Assembly: GCA_035946625.1 (NCBI GenBank)
Contig: DASYZE010000066.1
Coordinates: forward strand, 39,841 to 103,840
Reading direction: 5' to 3'
DNA: 64,000 nt
DNA from: DASYXZ01 sp035946625
GTDB lineage: Bacteria > Acidobacteriota > Terriglobia > UBA7540
In this document: piece after piece, positions 9,067 to 16,518 of the stretch
Position numbering within the stretch: the first letter of the stretch is position 1
Layout: the number at the start of each line of letters is the position of its first letter
The notes under the pieces: generated by a model
The model's database searches: none
Told to the model about the DNA's origin: nothing
What the model saw: the letters and a program-made list of their open reading frames with translations, nothing else
Made by a program: the position numbers and the translations under genes

Positions 9067-9410
9067 TAGCCGGGGGGCCAATGAAAAACCCGCCCGCCCA
9101 TCAGGTGGACGTGCAAATGAAAAACCGTTTGTCCGCCCCACGATCCATTGTTAATGACAGTTCGATATCCTTTGGAATCAATTTCGCGCTCGCGAGCCAG
9201 TCGAGCGGAAACCGCCAAGAGGTGCCCGAGCATGGCTTCGTCTTCGGGCGCCGCTTCCTTTAGCGAAGGCAGGTGTTTTCGAGGGATCACCAGAAGATGA
9301 ACGGGCGCCTGCGGATTCAAATCTTGGAAGGCGATGACCGTTTCATCCTCGAAAACTATCTTTGCGGGTATCTGGTGATTGGCAATCCGGCAAAAAATGC
9401 AGTCTTCCAA
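9066..9410 (-). CDS. HIT family protein (HINT-like nucleotide hydrolase)
   Basis: The 114-residue product has the two HIT hallmarks: the N-terminal CIFCRIANHQIPA and the C-terminal histidine triad HLHVHLMGGR, whose central His is the catalytic nucleophile for nucleoside-phosphoramidate hydrolysis. The length is normal for a cytoplasmic HINT protein. It starts with TTG at 9410, supported by GGAGG five nt upstream. CxxC near the N-terminus suggests the zinc-binding subtype, although the second ligand pair is incomplete. Confidence 0.92.
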   Translation of the reverse strand: MEDCIFCRIANHQIPAKIVFEDETVIAFQDLNPQAPVHLLVIPRKHLPSLKEAAPEDEAMLGHLLAVSARLAREREIDSKGYRTVINNGSWGGQTVFHLHVHLMGGRVFHWPPG

Positions 9411-9436
9411 AATTTCCTCCCGGGGTTGCGCGCATC

Positions 9437-10246
9437 CTAATTCAGCCTGATTACAAACGTCTGCGTGGCAAACTGGTCTGCGCGCAGTCGGCGGGCCAAA
9501 TCTTCCGCGCCTTCCTCGGTGCTCTCGTTGCCCACCCGGACGCGATGGAACATGCCGTCACCGCGGTCGAAACTCTGGATAATCACCGGGCTAAAGCGCC
9601 CTTCGATTCGAGCTTTAAGCTTCTCCGCGTTTTCGCGGTTGCGGAACGCGCCCACCTGGACGGCAAATATTCCGGGTGGCGGGGTTAAGTTCGGTGTCGT
9701 TGCAGGCGCAGAGGGCGCGCTGTCTTCTTCCCCGCCGTAGCCAAGAACTTCCAGCCGGACGCGGGCGATGCCGTCCACATTCAAGTGGATCACCTTGGCC
9801 GCGCCGTAAGAAAGGTCGATCACGCGCCCTTCCACAAATGGCCCGCGGTCGTTAATCCGCACTTTCACTTCTTTCCCATTGTCGAGATCGTGCACCATCA
9901 CTTGGGTTCCGAATGGCAGGGTTCGATGTGCCGCCGAGATTCCGTACATATTATAAATTTCGCCGCTGGCCGTTTTCCTGCCGTGATAGGGGCGGCCGTA
10001 CCACGAAGCCAATCCTACTTCACCCTGAAGGATGGGAGCCGGCGGGGCAGTGGCCTTTGCGCCCCGATGTCCGGACCGCGAACGCCCCGCGTTGGAAGAC
10101 GGTGATGGCGGCGGGAATCCACCTGCTGAAGAAGTCCGTTTTCGATGATGATGAAGGCAGCCGGAGGAAAAAAAAATAAAAGCGAGCGCCACGGCGGATT
10201 GCGGGAGCCGGGCCGGATGGATGCGGAAGGATTTTACGAGGACCAT
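9437..10246 (-). CDS. rlpA: RlpA family septal-ring lytic transglycosylase, lipoprotein
   Basis: The 269-residue protein has a lipoprotein signal ending FFSSGC (Cys30), then a double-psi beta-barrel domain (GLASWYGRPYHGRKTASGE at about 77-95, then FGTQVMVHDLDNGKEVKVRI and DRGPFVEGRVIDLS), and a SPOR domain at about 190-269 (IFAVQVGAFRNRENAEKL). RlpA cleaves naked glycan strands at the division septum; the SPOR domain binds denuded peptidoglycan. The protein should be an outer-membrane or periplasmic lipoprotein. A small helical protein gene lies 13 nt upstream on the same strand and may be co-transcribed. Confidence 0.9.
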   Translation of the reverse strand: MVLVKSFRIHPARLPQSAVALAFIFFSSGCLHHHRKRTSSAGGFPPPSPSSNAGRSRSGHRGAKATAPPAPILQGEVGLASWYGRPYHGRKTASGEIYNMYGISAAHRTLPFGTQVMVHDLDNGKEVKVRINDRGPFVEGRVIDLSYGAAKVIHLNVDGIARVRLEVLGYGGEEDSAPSAPATTPNLTPPPGIFAVQVGAFRNRENAEKLKARIEGRFSPVIIQSFDRGDGMFHRVRVGNESTEEGAEDLARRLRADQFATQTFVIRLN

Positions 10247-10259
10247 TCTGTGCCCGGTT

Positions 10260-10430
10260 CTAACGCGCCCCTTTCTCCAGATTTTCCGCCATCTTCGACA
10301 GCCGATCGGAAGCTTTCTTCAAGAGCTTCGCCATGTCCTGTTTCGTTGCGGGCTTCACTTTCTTGTCCAGGAATTCCACCAGCTTGGCAATTTCCACATC
10401 CATCGCCTTGCCCGCATCTTGGAATTTCAT
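10260..10430 (-). CDS. Small helical protein of unknown function
   Basis: The 56-residue product (MKFQDAGKAMDVEIAKLVEF...) is Lys/Ala/Leu-rich and predicted almost wholly helical, ending LSKMAENLEKGAR. The ATG at 10430 is chosen because a perfect AGGAGG (10437-10442) lies six nt upstream; a TTG 27 nt earlier is in frame but would bury that site. It ends 13 nt before the rlpA start on the same strand, so the two probably form an operon. No family recognised. Confidence 0.6.
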   Translation of the reverse strand: MKFQDAGKAMDVEIAKLVEFLDKKVKPATKQDMAKLLKKASDRLSKMAENLEKGAR

Positions 10431-10564
10431 GGCCACCCTCCTGAGGCTCGCTTGCAATTCTATTCAACCGAATGCCTCCAGCGCAAATGATAACATTGGG
10501 GCGCAAGGCGCGTCTGCGCTATAATCAACGTTCGGGCCATTCGCAACCGCAAATTTTGGAAGCT

Positions 10565-11497
10565 ATGGAACTGCCGCCTCGACTCCGGTTCAAATTGGAA
10601 AAACTCAAGTCCTTCCTCCGCTCGACTTTCGCGGCCAAGGAGCCGTCTTACGATACTTCCCATCGCATGTGCCCTTCCTGCCGCGCTTTGATTGATCGAA
10701 AAGCGGGGAAGTGTCCGCATTGTGGCGTGTCGTTGAAATCCCCCCGCGCTCGCGAGGGCACGGCCACTGGGCGCGTGCTGGGCGGGCTGATCCCCGTGCC
10801 TAGTACGGCCACCTCCGCCATGGTGGCCGCCAATATCGCGCTCTATGCGGTTTCGTGGTATCTGACCCAGGAGGCATCTTCTGCGTCTCAGCCCGCGCCT
10901 GCTTTGGGCGGCGTGGACGCCACGGTCTTACTTCGCCTGGGTGGAAAATTCGGCCCATTGATTTTCGCCGGCGAGTGGTGGCGCCTGGTCACCGCCTGTT
11001 TTCTGCACGGCGGACTGATTCACATAGGCTTTAACCTTTGGTGCCTCTTTGATCTGGGTCCGGCCGTGGAATCTCTGTTTTCCACGCCCAAGTTCATCTT
11101 TCTCTACTTGACCACCGGAGTCGCCGGGTTCGTTTTGAGTTTATTTTGGAGCCCTTTCCAACTTTCCATCGGCGCCTCGGGAGCCATTTTGGGTCTCATC
11201 GGCGTCCTCATCGGCGCCAGCTTCCATCACGGCGGACTGGGGAAAGACTATCGTGGACAACTTTGGAAATGGGTCATGTACATTGCCATCCTCGGACTCA
11301 TAATGCCGGGCGTGGACAACGCCGCCCACGCCGGCGGTTTGGTTTCCGGAATCGTCCTTGGCTACGTGATCCCCGAAGGCGAGCCGGACACGCGCGCGGA
11401 AGATAACCTTTGGAACGCGGTGGCGGTCTTTTGCGTGATCATCATCGCCGGTTCCTTTGCCCTGATGGCCTTGCAAATGAACCGCCCGTTGCAGTAA
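10565..11497 (+). CDS. Rhomboid intramembrane serine protease with N-terminal zinc ribbon
   Basis: The ATG at 10565 gives 310 residues. A four-Cys ribbon (CPSC at 36-39 and CPHC at 50-53) precedes six predicted membrane helices. Rhomboid motifs are present: HIGFNLW (His153, Asn157), the catalytic GASGAILG (Ser205) and the partner NAAHAGGLVSG (His255). It should cut transmembrane substrates within the cytoplasmic membrane. The zinc ribbon probably recruits substrate or a regulator on the cytoplasmic side. The reading frame is open upstream to 10472, but this would overlap the promoter region of the divergent small gene. Confidence 0.88.
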   Translation: MELPPRLRFKLEKLKSFLRSTFAAKEPSYDTSHRMCPSCRALIDRKAGKCPHCGVSLKSPRAREGTATGRVLGGLIPVPSTATSAMVAANIALYAVSWYLTQEASSASQPAPALGGVDATVLLRLGGKFGPLIFAGEWWRLVTACFLHGGLIHIGFNLWCLFDLGPAVESLFSTPKFIFLYLTTGVAGFVLSLFWSPFQLSIGASGAILGLIGVLIGASFHHGGLGKDYRGQLWKWVMYIAILGLIMPGVDNAAHAGGLVSGIVLGYVIPEGEPDTRAEDNLWNAVAVFCVIIIAGSFALMALQMNRPLQ

Positions 11498-11558
11498 CGG
11501 CCTTGAGCGAATGACTTTCTCTTGACGGATGAAAGGAAAAGCCGAGTTGGGTGACAGA

Positions 11559-11690
11559 CCCCCTCACCCGTCCGACTGCTGACGGCCACCCTCTCCCCCA
11601 AGGGGGCGAGGGTACAGTAAGTTTGCTTAAATATGGCCCTCGCCCCCCTGGGGGAGAGGGTGGCCCGCCGGGGCGGGACGGGTGATGGGG
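11559..11690. repeat. CCCTCACCCGTCC palindromic repeat, long copy
   Basis: The outer arms CCCCTCACCCGTCC and GGGACGGGTGATGGGG are inverse to each other and enclose two hairpins built from CCCTCTCCCCC/GGGGGAGAGGG. Related copies are at 14039-14160 and 32912-32965. Confidence 0.75.
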
Positions 11691-11787
11691 TTTTAAACTT
11701 TCACCACATGCATTTGGTAAAGAGCCCTGGCAGCAACCCGAATTCAAGTTGAGCAGACACATCTATCCCACTTAAGGAGGAACACGA

Positions 11788-12810
11788 ATGGCACAACAAG
11801 TAACAGCACAACAACCTTCACCCACGCTGTTCTTTGAAGCCCTCAGCGCTTATGAGAGGACGGAAGCTTTAAAAGCCGCAGTGGAGTTGGAATTGTTTAC
11901 CGCCATCGGCGAAGGAGCCGCCACCGCTCAAGCGGCGGCCAAGCGCTGCGGCGCCTCTGAGCGCGGCATCCGCATTTTGTGCGATTACCTGACGGTGATC
12001 GGGTTTTTGACCAAGGAGGGGAATTCCTATGGCTTGACACCGGACACAGCAAGATTCCTCGACAAGCGCTCGGCGGCGTACGCCGGCGCGGCGATGGGAT
12101 TTCTCACTTCACCCATGGTCACCGATGGCTTCCAGAATCTTGCCGCCGCCGTTCGCAAGGGGGGCACAGTGCTCGGTGGAGAGGGAGACCTGGAACCCAA
12201 TCACCCCGTTTGGGTCGAGTTCGCCCACTCCATGGCCGGCTTGATGGCGCTTCCGGCCACGCTGATTTCCAAAATGTTGAATATTGCGCAGGCTGGAAAA
12301 ATGAAAGTTTTGGATATCGCCGCCGGGCACGGTATTTTTGGAATCACCCTGGCGCAACATAATCCCAACCTGGAAGTGGTGGCCGTCGACTGGCCGAACG
12401 TCCTGACGGTGGCCACCGAGAATGCGCAAAAAGCAGGAGTGGCGGCGCGGCACCGAACCATTCCGGGCAGCGCGTTTGAGGTCGATTATGGTGGAGGGTA
12501 CAACCTGGTTTTACTCACGAATTTTCTCCATCACTTTGACGTGCCGGCCTGTGAAAAGCTGCTCCAGAAAGTTCACGCGGCGCTGGTTCCCGGCGGCCGG
12601 GCGGTGGCCCTGGAGTTCGTGCCCAATGATGATCGCATCACGCCCCCGCCGGCCGCCGCTTTCAGCCTGAAAATGCTGGCCGGCACGCCCAGCGGTGATG
12701 CCTACACTTTTTCCGAGTATCAGCGCATGTTTGCCCACGCCGGTTTTGCGCGCACGGAGCTACGCCAACTTCCACCCACGTTCGAGCAGTTGGTGATCGC
12801 TGAAAAATAG
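11788..12810 (+). CDS. SAM-dependent methyltransferase, O-methyltransferase family 2-like
   Basis: The 340-residue protein has an N-terminal winged-helix dimerisation domain (about 12-90, with ALKAAVELELFTAIGEG), then a Rossmann methyltransferase domain with motif I VLDIAAGHGIFG at about 174-185, an acidic residue after the second strand (VVAVDWP), and the post-motif NFLHHFDVPACEKLL. This is the layout of plant-type O-methyltransferases and bacterial hydroxyneurosporene-type enzymes. AAGGAGG lies 9 nt before the ATG. The class V aminotransferase gene follows after 11 nt, so the two are probably one operon. The substrate, probably a small hydroxylated compound, is not predictable. Confidence 0.85.
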   Translation: MAQQVTAQQPSPTLFFEALSAYERTEALKAAVELELFTAIGEGAATAQAAAKRCGASERGIRILCDYLTVIGFLTKEGNSYGLTPDTARFLDKRSAAYAGAAMGFLTSPMVTDGFQNLAAAVRKGGTVLGGEGDLEPNHPVWVEFAHSMAGLMALPATLISKMLNIAQAGKMKVLDIAAGHGIFGITLAQHNPNLEVVAVDWPNVLTVATENAQKAGVAARHRTIPGSAFEVDYGGGYNLVLLTNFLHHFDVPACEKLLQKVHAALVPGGRAVALEFVPNDDRITPPPAAAFSLKMLAGTPSGDAYTFSEYQRMFAHAGFARTELRQLPPTFEQLVIAEK

Positions 12811-12821
12811 TCGGGACTTAA

Positions 12822-14015
12822 ATGTTTCTGGACGAGCGTGTTGCCGTTTGGCGCTCCCAAACTCCGGGCTGCGCCAACCGGAATCATCTGAACAACGCGG
12901 GCGCCGCGCTTATGCCCCAGCCGGTGCTGGACGCCGTGCTGGGCCATTTGCGCAGGGAGGCGGAGTTCGGTGGCTACGAATCCGCTGACGCCGCCGCCGA
13001 ACCTATCCGCCAGGCGTATGAAAACGTCGCCCGCCTGATCGGGACGCAAGCCAAAAACATTGCCATGGTGGAGAATGCCACTGTGGCTTTTTCCCAGGCC
13101 CTCGCCGCCTTTGATTTCTCCAACCTTGACGCCATCGTCACCACGCGCAACGATTATATTTCCAATCAGCTTATGTATCTCTCCCTGGCGCGGCGATTTG
13201 GGGTGAAGATTTATCGCGCGCGCGACCTTCCCTCGGGCGGTGTCGATCCGGAGTCGGTGCGGGAGTTGATTGCCAAGCCTGAAGTCCGCCTGGTGGCCGT
13301 CACCTGGGTGCCGACGAACTCCGGATTGATTCAGCCCGTCGAGGCCATGGGTGAAATTTGCGAGGCCGCCGGCATTCCTTACCTGGTGGACGCCTGCCAG
13401 GCCGTCGGGCATATTCCCATTGACATCGCGCGCCTTCACTGCGATTTCCTTTCCGCCACCGCACGCAAGTTTCTGCGCGGCCCGCGTGGCATTGGCTTTC
13501 TTTATGTTTCCAGCCGCGCCCTCGAACGCGGGCTGTATCCGCTGCTGGTGGATATGCAGGGCGCCAAATGGGTTGACGCGGATTCGTTCGAACTGGTGGA
13601 TGATGCCCGCCGATTCGAGAATTGGGAGTTTGCCTACGCGCTCGTTCTCGGAATGGGCGAGGCGGCGCGCTACGCCGCCGGGGTGGGCGTGGAGGAAGGC
13701 GGGCGTCGCGCGCGCGAAGTGGCTGCCTTCGCCCGCGCCCGGCTGGCTGAGGTTCCGGGCCTGAGGGTTCTCGATCGCGGCGCGTCGCTCGCCGCCATCG
13801 TCACCGTGGAATTGAAGGGGCATCACGCCGCCGAAGTTGTCGCGCAACTGCGCCAGCGCGGGATCAATACCAGCGCCACCCATCGCGACTATGCCATCAT
13901 CGATATGGACGAAAAAAGAGCCGTCTCCGCCCTCCGCATCTCCCCGCACTATTACAACACGCAAAGCGAGGTTGAAGAAGCCGTGTTTGCGCTGGCTGAA
14001 ATTATGGGGCAGTGA
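12822..14015 (+). CDS. Class V aminotransferase-family PLP enzyme
   Basis: The 397-residue protein carries the fold-type I PLP motifs: LNNAGAAL near the N-terminus, VDACQAVGH with Asp190 (binds pyridine N) and Gln193, and SATARKFLRGPRG where Lys216 should form the Schiff base. The closest family look is the class V branch that includes cysteine desulfurase-like and EgtE/isopenicillin epimerase-like enzymes. There is no active-site Cys loop typical of a desulfurase. It follows the methyltransferase gene by 11 nt, so both probably act on the same metabolite. Confidence 0.85.
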   Translation: MFLDERVAVWRSQTPGCANRNHLNNAGAALMPQPVLDAVLGHLRREAEFGGYESADAAAEPIRQAYENVARLIGTQAKNIAMVENATVAFSQALAAFDFSNLDAIVTTRNDYISNQLMYLSLARRFGVKIYRARDLPSGGVDPESVRELIAKPEVRLVAVTWVPTNSGLIQPVEAMGEICEAAGIPYLVDACQAVGHIPIDIARLHCDFLSATARKFLRGPRGIGFLYVSSRALERGLYPLLVDMQGAKWVDADSFELVDDARRFENWEFAYALVLGMGEAARYAAGVGVEEGGRRAREVAAFARARLAEVPGLRVLDRGASLAAIVTVELKGHHAAEVVAQLRQRGINTSATHRDYAIIDMDEKRAVSALRISPHYYNTQSEVEEAVFALAEIMGQ

Positions 14016-14038
14016 GAGACTAATGATTTCGAGCCGGA

Positions 14039-14160
14039 CCCCTCACCCGGCTCGCTACGCTCGCTACCCTCTCCCCTTGGAGAGGGCAGGAATTGAAGCT
14101 AGGACGGCACCCCTCTCCTTTGGAGAGAGGGTGCCCGTCAGCCGACGGACGGGTGAGGGG
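14039..14160. repeat. CCCTCACCCG palindromic repeat, long copy
   Basis: This has the same design as 11559-11690: outer CCCCTCACCCG and CGGGTGAGGGG arms, two inner CCCTCTCC.../...GGAGAGGG hairpins, and a GTCAGCCGACGGAC segment. It occupies nearly the whole gap between the aminotransferase and FG-GAP genes. Confidence 0.75.
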
Positions 14161-14186
14161 TTTTGACGCCTGTCTCATCGAAGAAG

Positions 14187-15500
14187 ATGCCGCAAGCAAC
14201 CCGTCACATCACGCGCCGCAATTTTCTAAAAAGGATTGCGGCCAGCCCCACTCTCCTCCCGGCGGTATCCAGGACCCAATTGCGGGCGGGGCAGGGAGGA
14301 CCGAAGAAAGCGAAACCGCCTCTCAGTTGGAAAATTCACGATGTGGCCAGGATTCCGCACGGCTACCAAGTGGCCGTCGCCGACGTAAACGGTGACGACA
14401 GACCGGACATCCTGGCACTGAGTTCCGAAGAACACATCGTCGAGTGGTATGAAAATCCCGGCTGGAAGCCCCGGCCCATTACCACAAAAACCTCCGGCAA
14501 CATCAGCCTGGCTCCCCTCTTCGGAAACGGCCATCCCTCCCAGGGGATTGCGCTGGCCACCGATTTTTCCCTTGACGACAGCACCCGCGGCGGAAATTTG
14601 TGGTGGGCCTCTCCTCCGGCCTCGCCTGATGCCGAGTGGCCGCTCATTTCCATCGGCCAGTTGCCTACCTCGCACCGCTTGCGCTGGGCAGACCTGGATG
14701 GCGATGGCCGCCTGGAACTGGTTGACGCCCCACTTCTTGGCCGTGGCGCGCACGCGCCCGACTATGCAGTTGGATCTCCGCTCACCTGGTTCGCCATGCC
14801 CGAAGAAATGCTGCGCGGTCACTCGAGCGCCCTGGACCAGGCCCCCGCCACTTGGCAATCTCACCTGATTGATGACTCGCTCACTGTGATTCACGGCCTC
14901 CTCATCACGGATTGGGACGGCGACGGCCGCCATGAAATTCTGACCGCCAGCTTTGAGGGCGTTCACCTTTTTCATTCCGTGGGGCAAATCCCAAACCTGC
15001 GCTGGAAGAAAACCCAGCTGGGTGCGGGTGACCAACCCTCGGCCAGCTCCGCGAATTTGCGGAAAACGAAATCGACGCGGCGTGGTTCGAGCGAAATTGC
15101 AGTGGGCAAGGTGAGCGGACGGCGCTTCCTGGCCACCATCGAACCCTGGCACGGAGAGCAAGTGGTGGTCTACTTCGCGCCACAGTCCCGCAAGTCCGGT
15201 GAGCTTTGGCGGCGCCACGTAATCGATTCCACTTTCCACGATGGCCATGCACTCGCCTGCGCCGACTTTGACGGCGACGGCAACGATGAAATTGTGGCCG
15301 GATTTCGCGGCGCAGGCACCAGCCTGTTCATTTATTCTTCAATCGATCCCGCGGGCTTGGAATGGAAGCGTGAACTCTTGGACGCTGACATGGCCGCCGC
15401 CGGAATTGCCCTCGAAGACATCAACGGCGATGGCCGCCTGGACATCGTGACCATTGGCGCCTCCACCGGCAACGTGAGGTGGTACGAAAATCTTGCATGA
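14187..15500 (+). CDS. Tat-exported FG-GAP/VCBS repeat protein
   Basis: The 437-residue product starts at ATG 14187 and has a twin-arginine signal (TRRNFLKRIAASPTLLPA). At least four FG-GAP/VCBS calcium-binding repeats follow, seen as DVNGDDRPDILA, DLDGDGRLELVD, DWDGDGRHEILT, DFDGDGNDEIVA and DINGDGRLDIVT, which should form a seven-bladed beta-propeller. Such proteins are exported folded and usually bind carbohydrates, proteins or surfaces; no enzymatic residues are evident. A TTG 24 nt upstream is in frame but lies in the flanking repeat. Confidence 0.85.
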   Translation: MPQATRHITRRNFLKRIAASPTLLPAVSRTQLRAGQGGPKKAKPPLSWKIHDVARIPHGYQVAVADVNGDDRPDILALSSEEHIVEWYENPGWKPRPITTKTSGNISLAPLFGNGHPSQGIALATDFSLDDSTRGGNLWWASPPASPDAEWPLISIGQLPTSHRLRWADLDGDGRLELVDAPLLGRGAHAPDYAVGSPLTWFAMPEEMLRGHSSALDQAPATWQSHLIDDSLTVIHGLLITDWDGDGRHEILTASFEGVHLFHSVGQIPNLRWKKTQLGAGDQPSASSANLRKTKSTRRGSSEIAVGKVSGRRFLATIEPWHGEQVVVYFAPQSRKSGELWRRHVIDSTFHDGHALACADFDGDGNDEIVAGFRGAGTSLFIYSSIDPAGLEWKRELLDADMAAAGIALEDINGDGRLDIVTIGASTGNVRWYENLA

Positions 15501-15613
15501 AGCTGAGGTGCTGGGTTCTTGGTGCCAAGGTTTGCTTCTCCTCTAAACCCTAAACACTAACTCCCCATGGGTAATGTTCCTCTGCGCCACCTGCGGGTGG
15601 CCATTGCTGCCGC

Positions 15614-15642
15614 TTGCAAAAAAGTTGGTTATCAGTGATAAT
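15614..15642 (+). promoter_or_regulatory. vapBC promoter with palindromic operator
   Basis: TTGCAA (15614-15619), a 17-nt spacer and GATAAT (15637-15642) preceded by T resemble a sigma-70 promoter. The perfect palindrome TTATCA-G-TGATAA (15629-15641) overlaps the -10, a likely autorepression site for the VapB complex. Transcription would start about 50 nt before vapB. Confidence 0.6.
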
Positions 15643-15698
15643 AAAGAAAGGTAGACGATAGTACAGAAGGGATGATTTTAATGAAGATTGGAGGCGCC

Positions 15699-15947
15699 AT
15701 GACCTTGAATGTGAAAGACCCGGAAGCCCACCGTCTGGCTCAGGCCATTGCCAAGGGAACTGGTGAAACCATCACCCGGGCCGTCACAGAAGCTCTGCGG
15801 GAGCGCCACGAACGCCTGAAGGGTCGCCGCGGGAAGGCCTCTGTCGAAGAACTTCTGGCCATCGCCAGGCGTGCCTCTGCTCATGTAAAACGTCCTTATC
15901 TCGATCACGCCGAATTCCTCTATGACGGGCGCGGGCTCCCCAAATGA
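15699..15947 (+). CDS. vapB: VapB-type antitoxin
   Basis: The 82-residue protein has an N-terminal MTLNVKDPEAHRLAQAIAKG with helix TITRAVTEALRERHERL, matching the Rv0623/PSK family of VapB antitoxins whose N-terminus forms an AbrB/RHH-like DNA-binding dimer and whose C-terminus (HAEFLYDGRGLPK) wraps the toxin. I chose ATG 15699 because GGAGG is 4 nt upstream; two earlier ATGs are in frame. It overlaps vapC by 4 nt (ATGA), the usual coupling. Confidence 0.9.
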   Translation: MTLNVKDPEAHRLAQAIAKGTGETITRAVTEALRERHERLKGRRGKASVEELLAIARRASAHVKRPYLDHAEFLYDGRGLPK

Positions 15948-16333
15948 TCCTGGACACCTCCGCCCTTGCCGCAATCTTTTTTGGGGAACCCGAAGCCGCC
16001 CTCTACACCAAACTGATCCAAGCGGGCGACCGCTGCCTGATGAGCGCCGCAAACTTCGTTGAGCTCTGCATTGTCATTGAAGGGCAGATTGGTCTTGATG
16101 CTGGCCGCCAATGCGATGTTTTTTTCCGCCGAGCCGGCATTATCATCGAACCTGTGACTGTCGAGCAGGCGCACCTCGCGCGACAGGCCTTTCTCGATTT
16201 CGGCAAGCGACGCCACGCGGCAGGGCTCAATTTCGGCGACTGCTTCGCCTACGCCCTCGCCAAGGTCACCGGCGAGCCTCTCCTTTTCAAGGGGAAGGAT
16301 TTCAGCAAGACCGACATCACATCCGCTCTTTAA
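15944..16333 (+). CDS. vapC: VapC-type PIN-domain RNase toxin
   Basis: The 129-residue protein is a full PIN domain. The acidic residues that hold Mg2+ are visible: Asp4 (MILDTSALAA), Glu40 (ANFVELCIVIE), Asp99 (NFGDCFAYALA) and Asp119 (GKDF). PIN toxins cut tRNA or rRNA and are held inactive by the partner VapB. The gene is intact, unlike three other toxin genes in this window. Confidence 0.92.
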   Translation: MILDTSALAAIFFGEPEAALYTKLIQAGDRCLMSAANFVELCIVIEGQIGLDAGRQCDVFFRRAGIIIEPVTVEQAHLARQAFLDFGKRRHAAGLNFGDCFAYALAKVTGEPLLFKGKDFSKTDITSAL

Positions 16334-16518
16334 ACAGGAACCCACTCGCGAACTAGTGCGCGCGAACGACGGCCGATTCAGGATATTGCGTAGCGCAAAG
16401 TCTCGCTCCCCCGAGACTCTGCGGTACAAGTTCCTTGCCAAGCCAAAATCCGCAGAAACTGAAATGCTCAAACTCTTCCCGCTAATAACCGGATGGGGTG
16501 GTGCAAGGTGCCCTTCAC

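Noticed and set aside
12720..13964. Minus-strand 414-codon frame opposite the aminotransferase
   Set aside because: Shadow of a PLP-enzyme gene with complete motifs.
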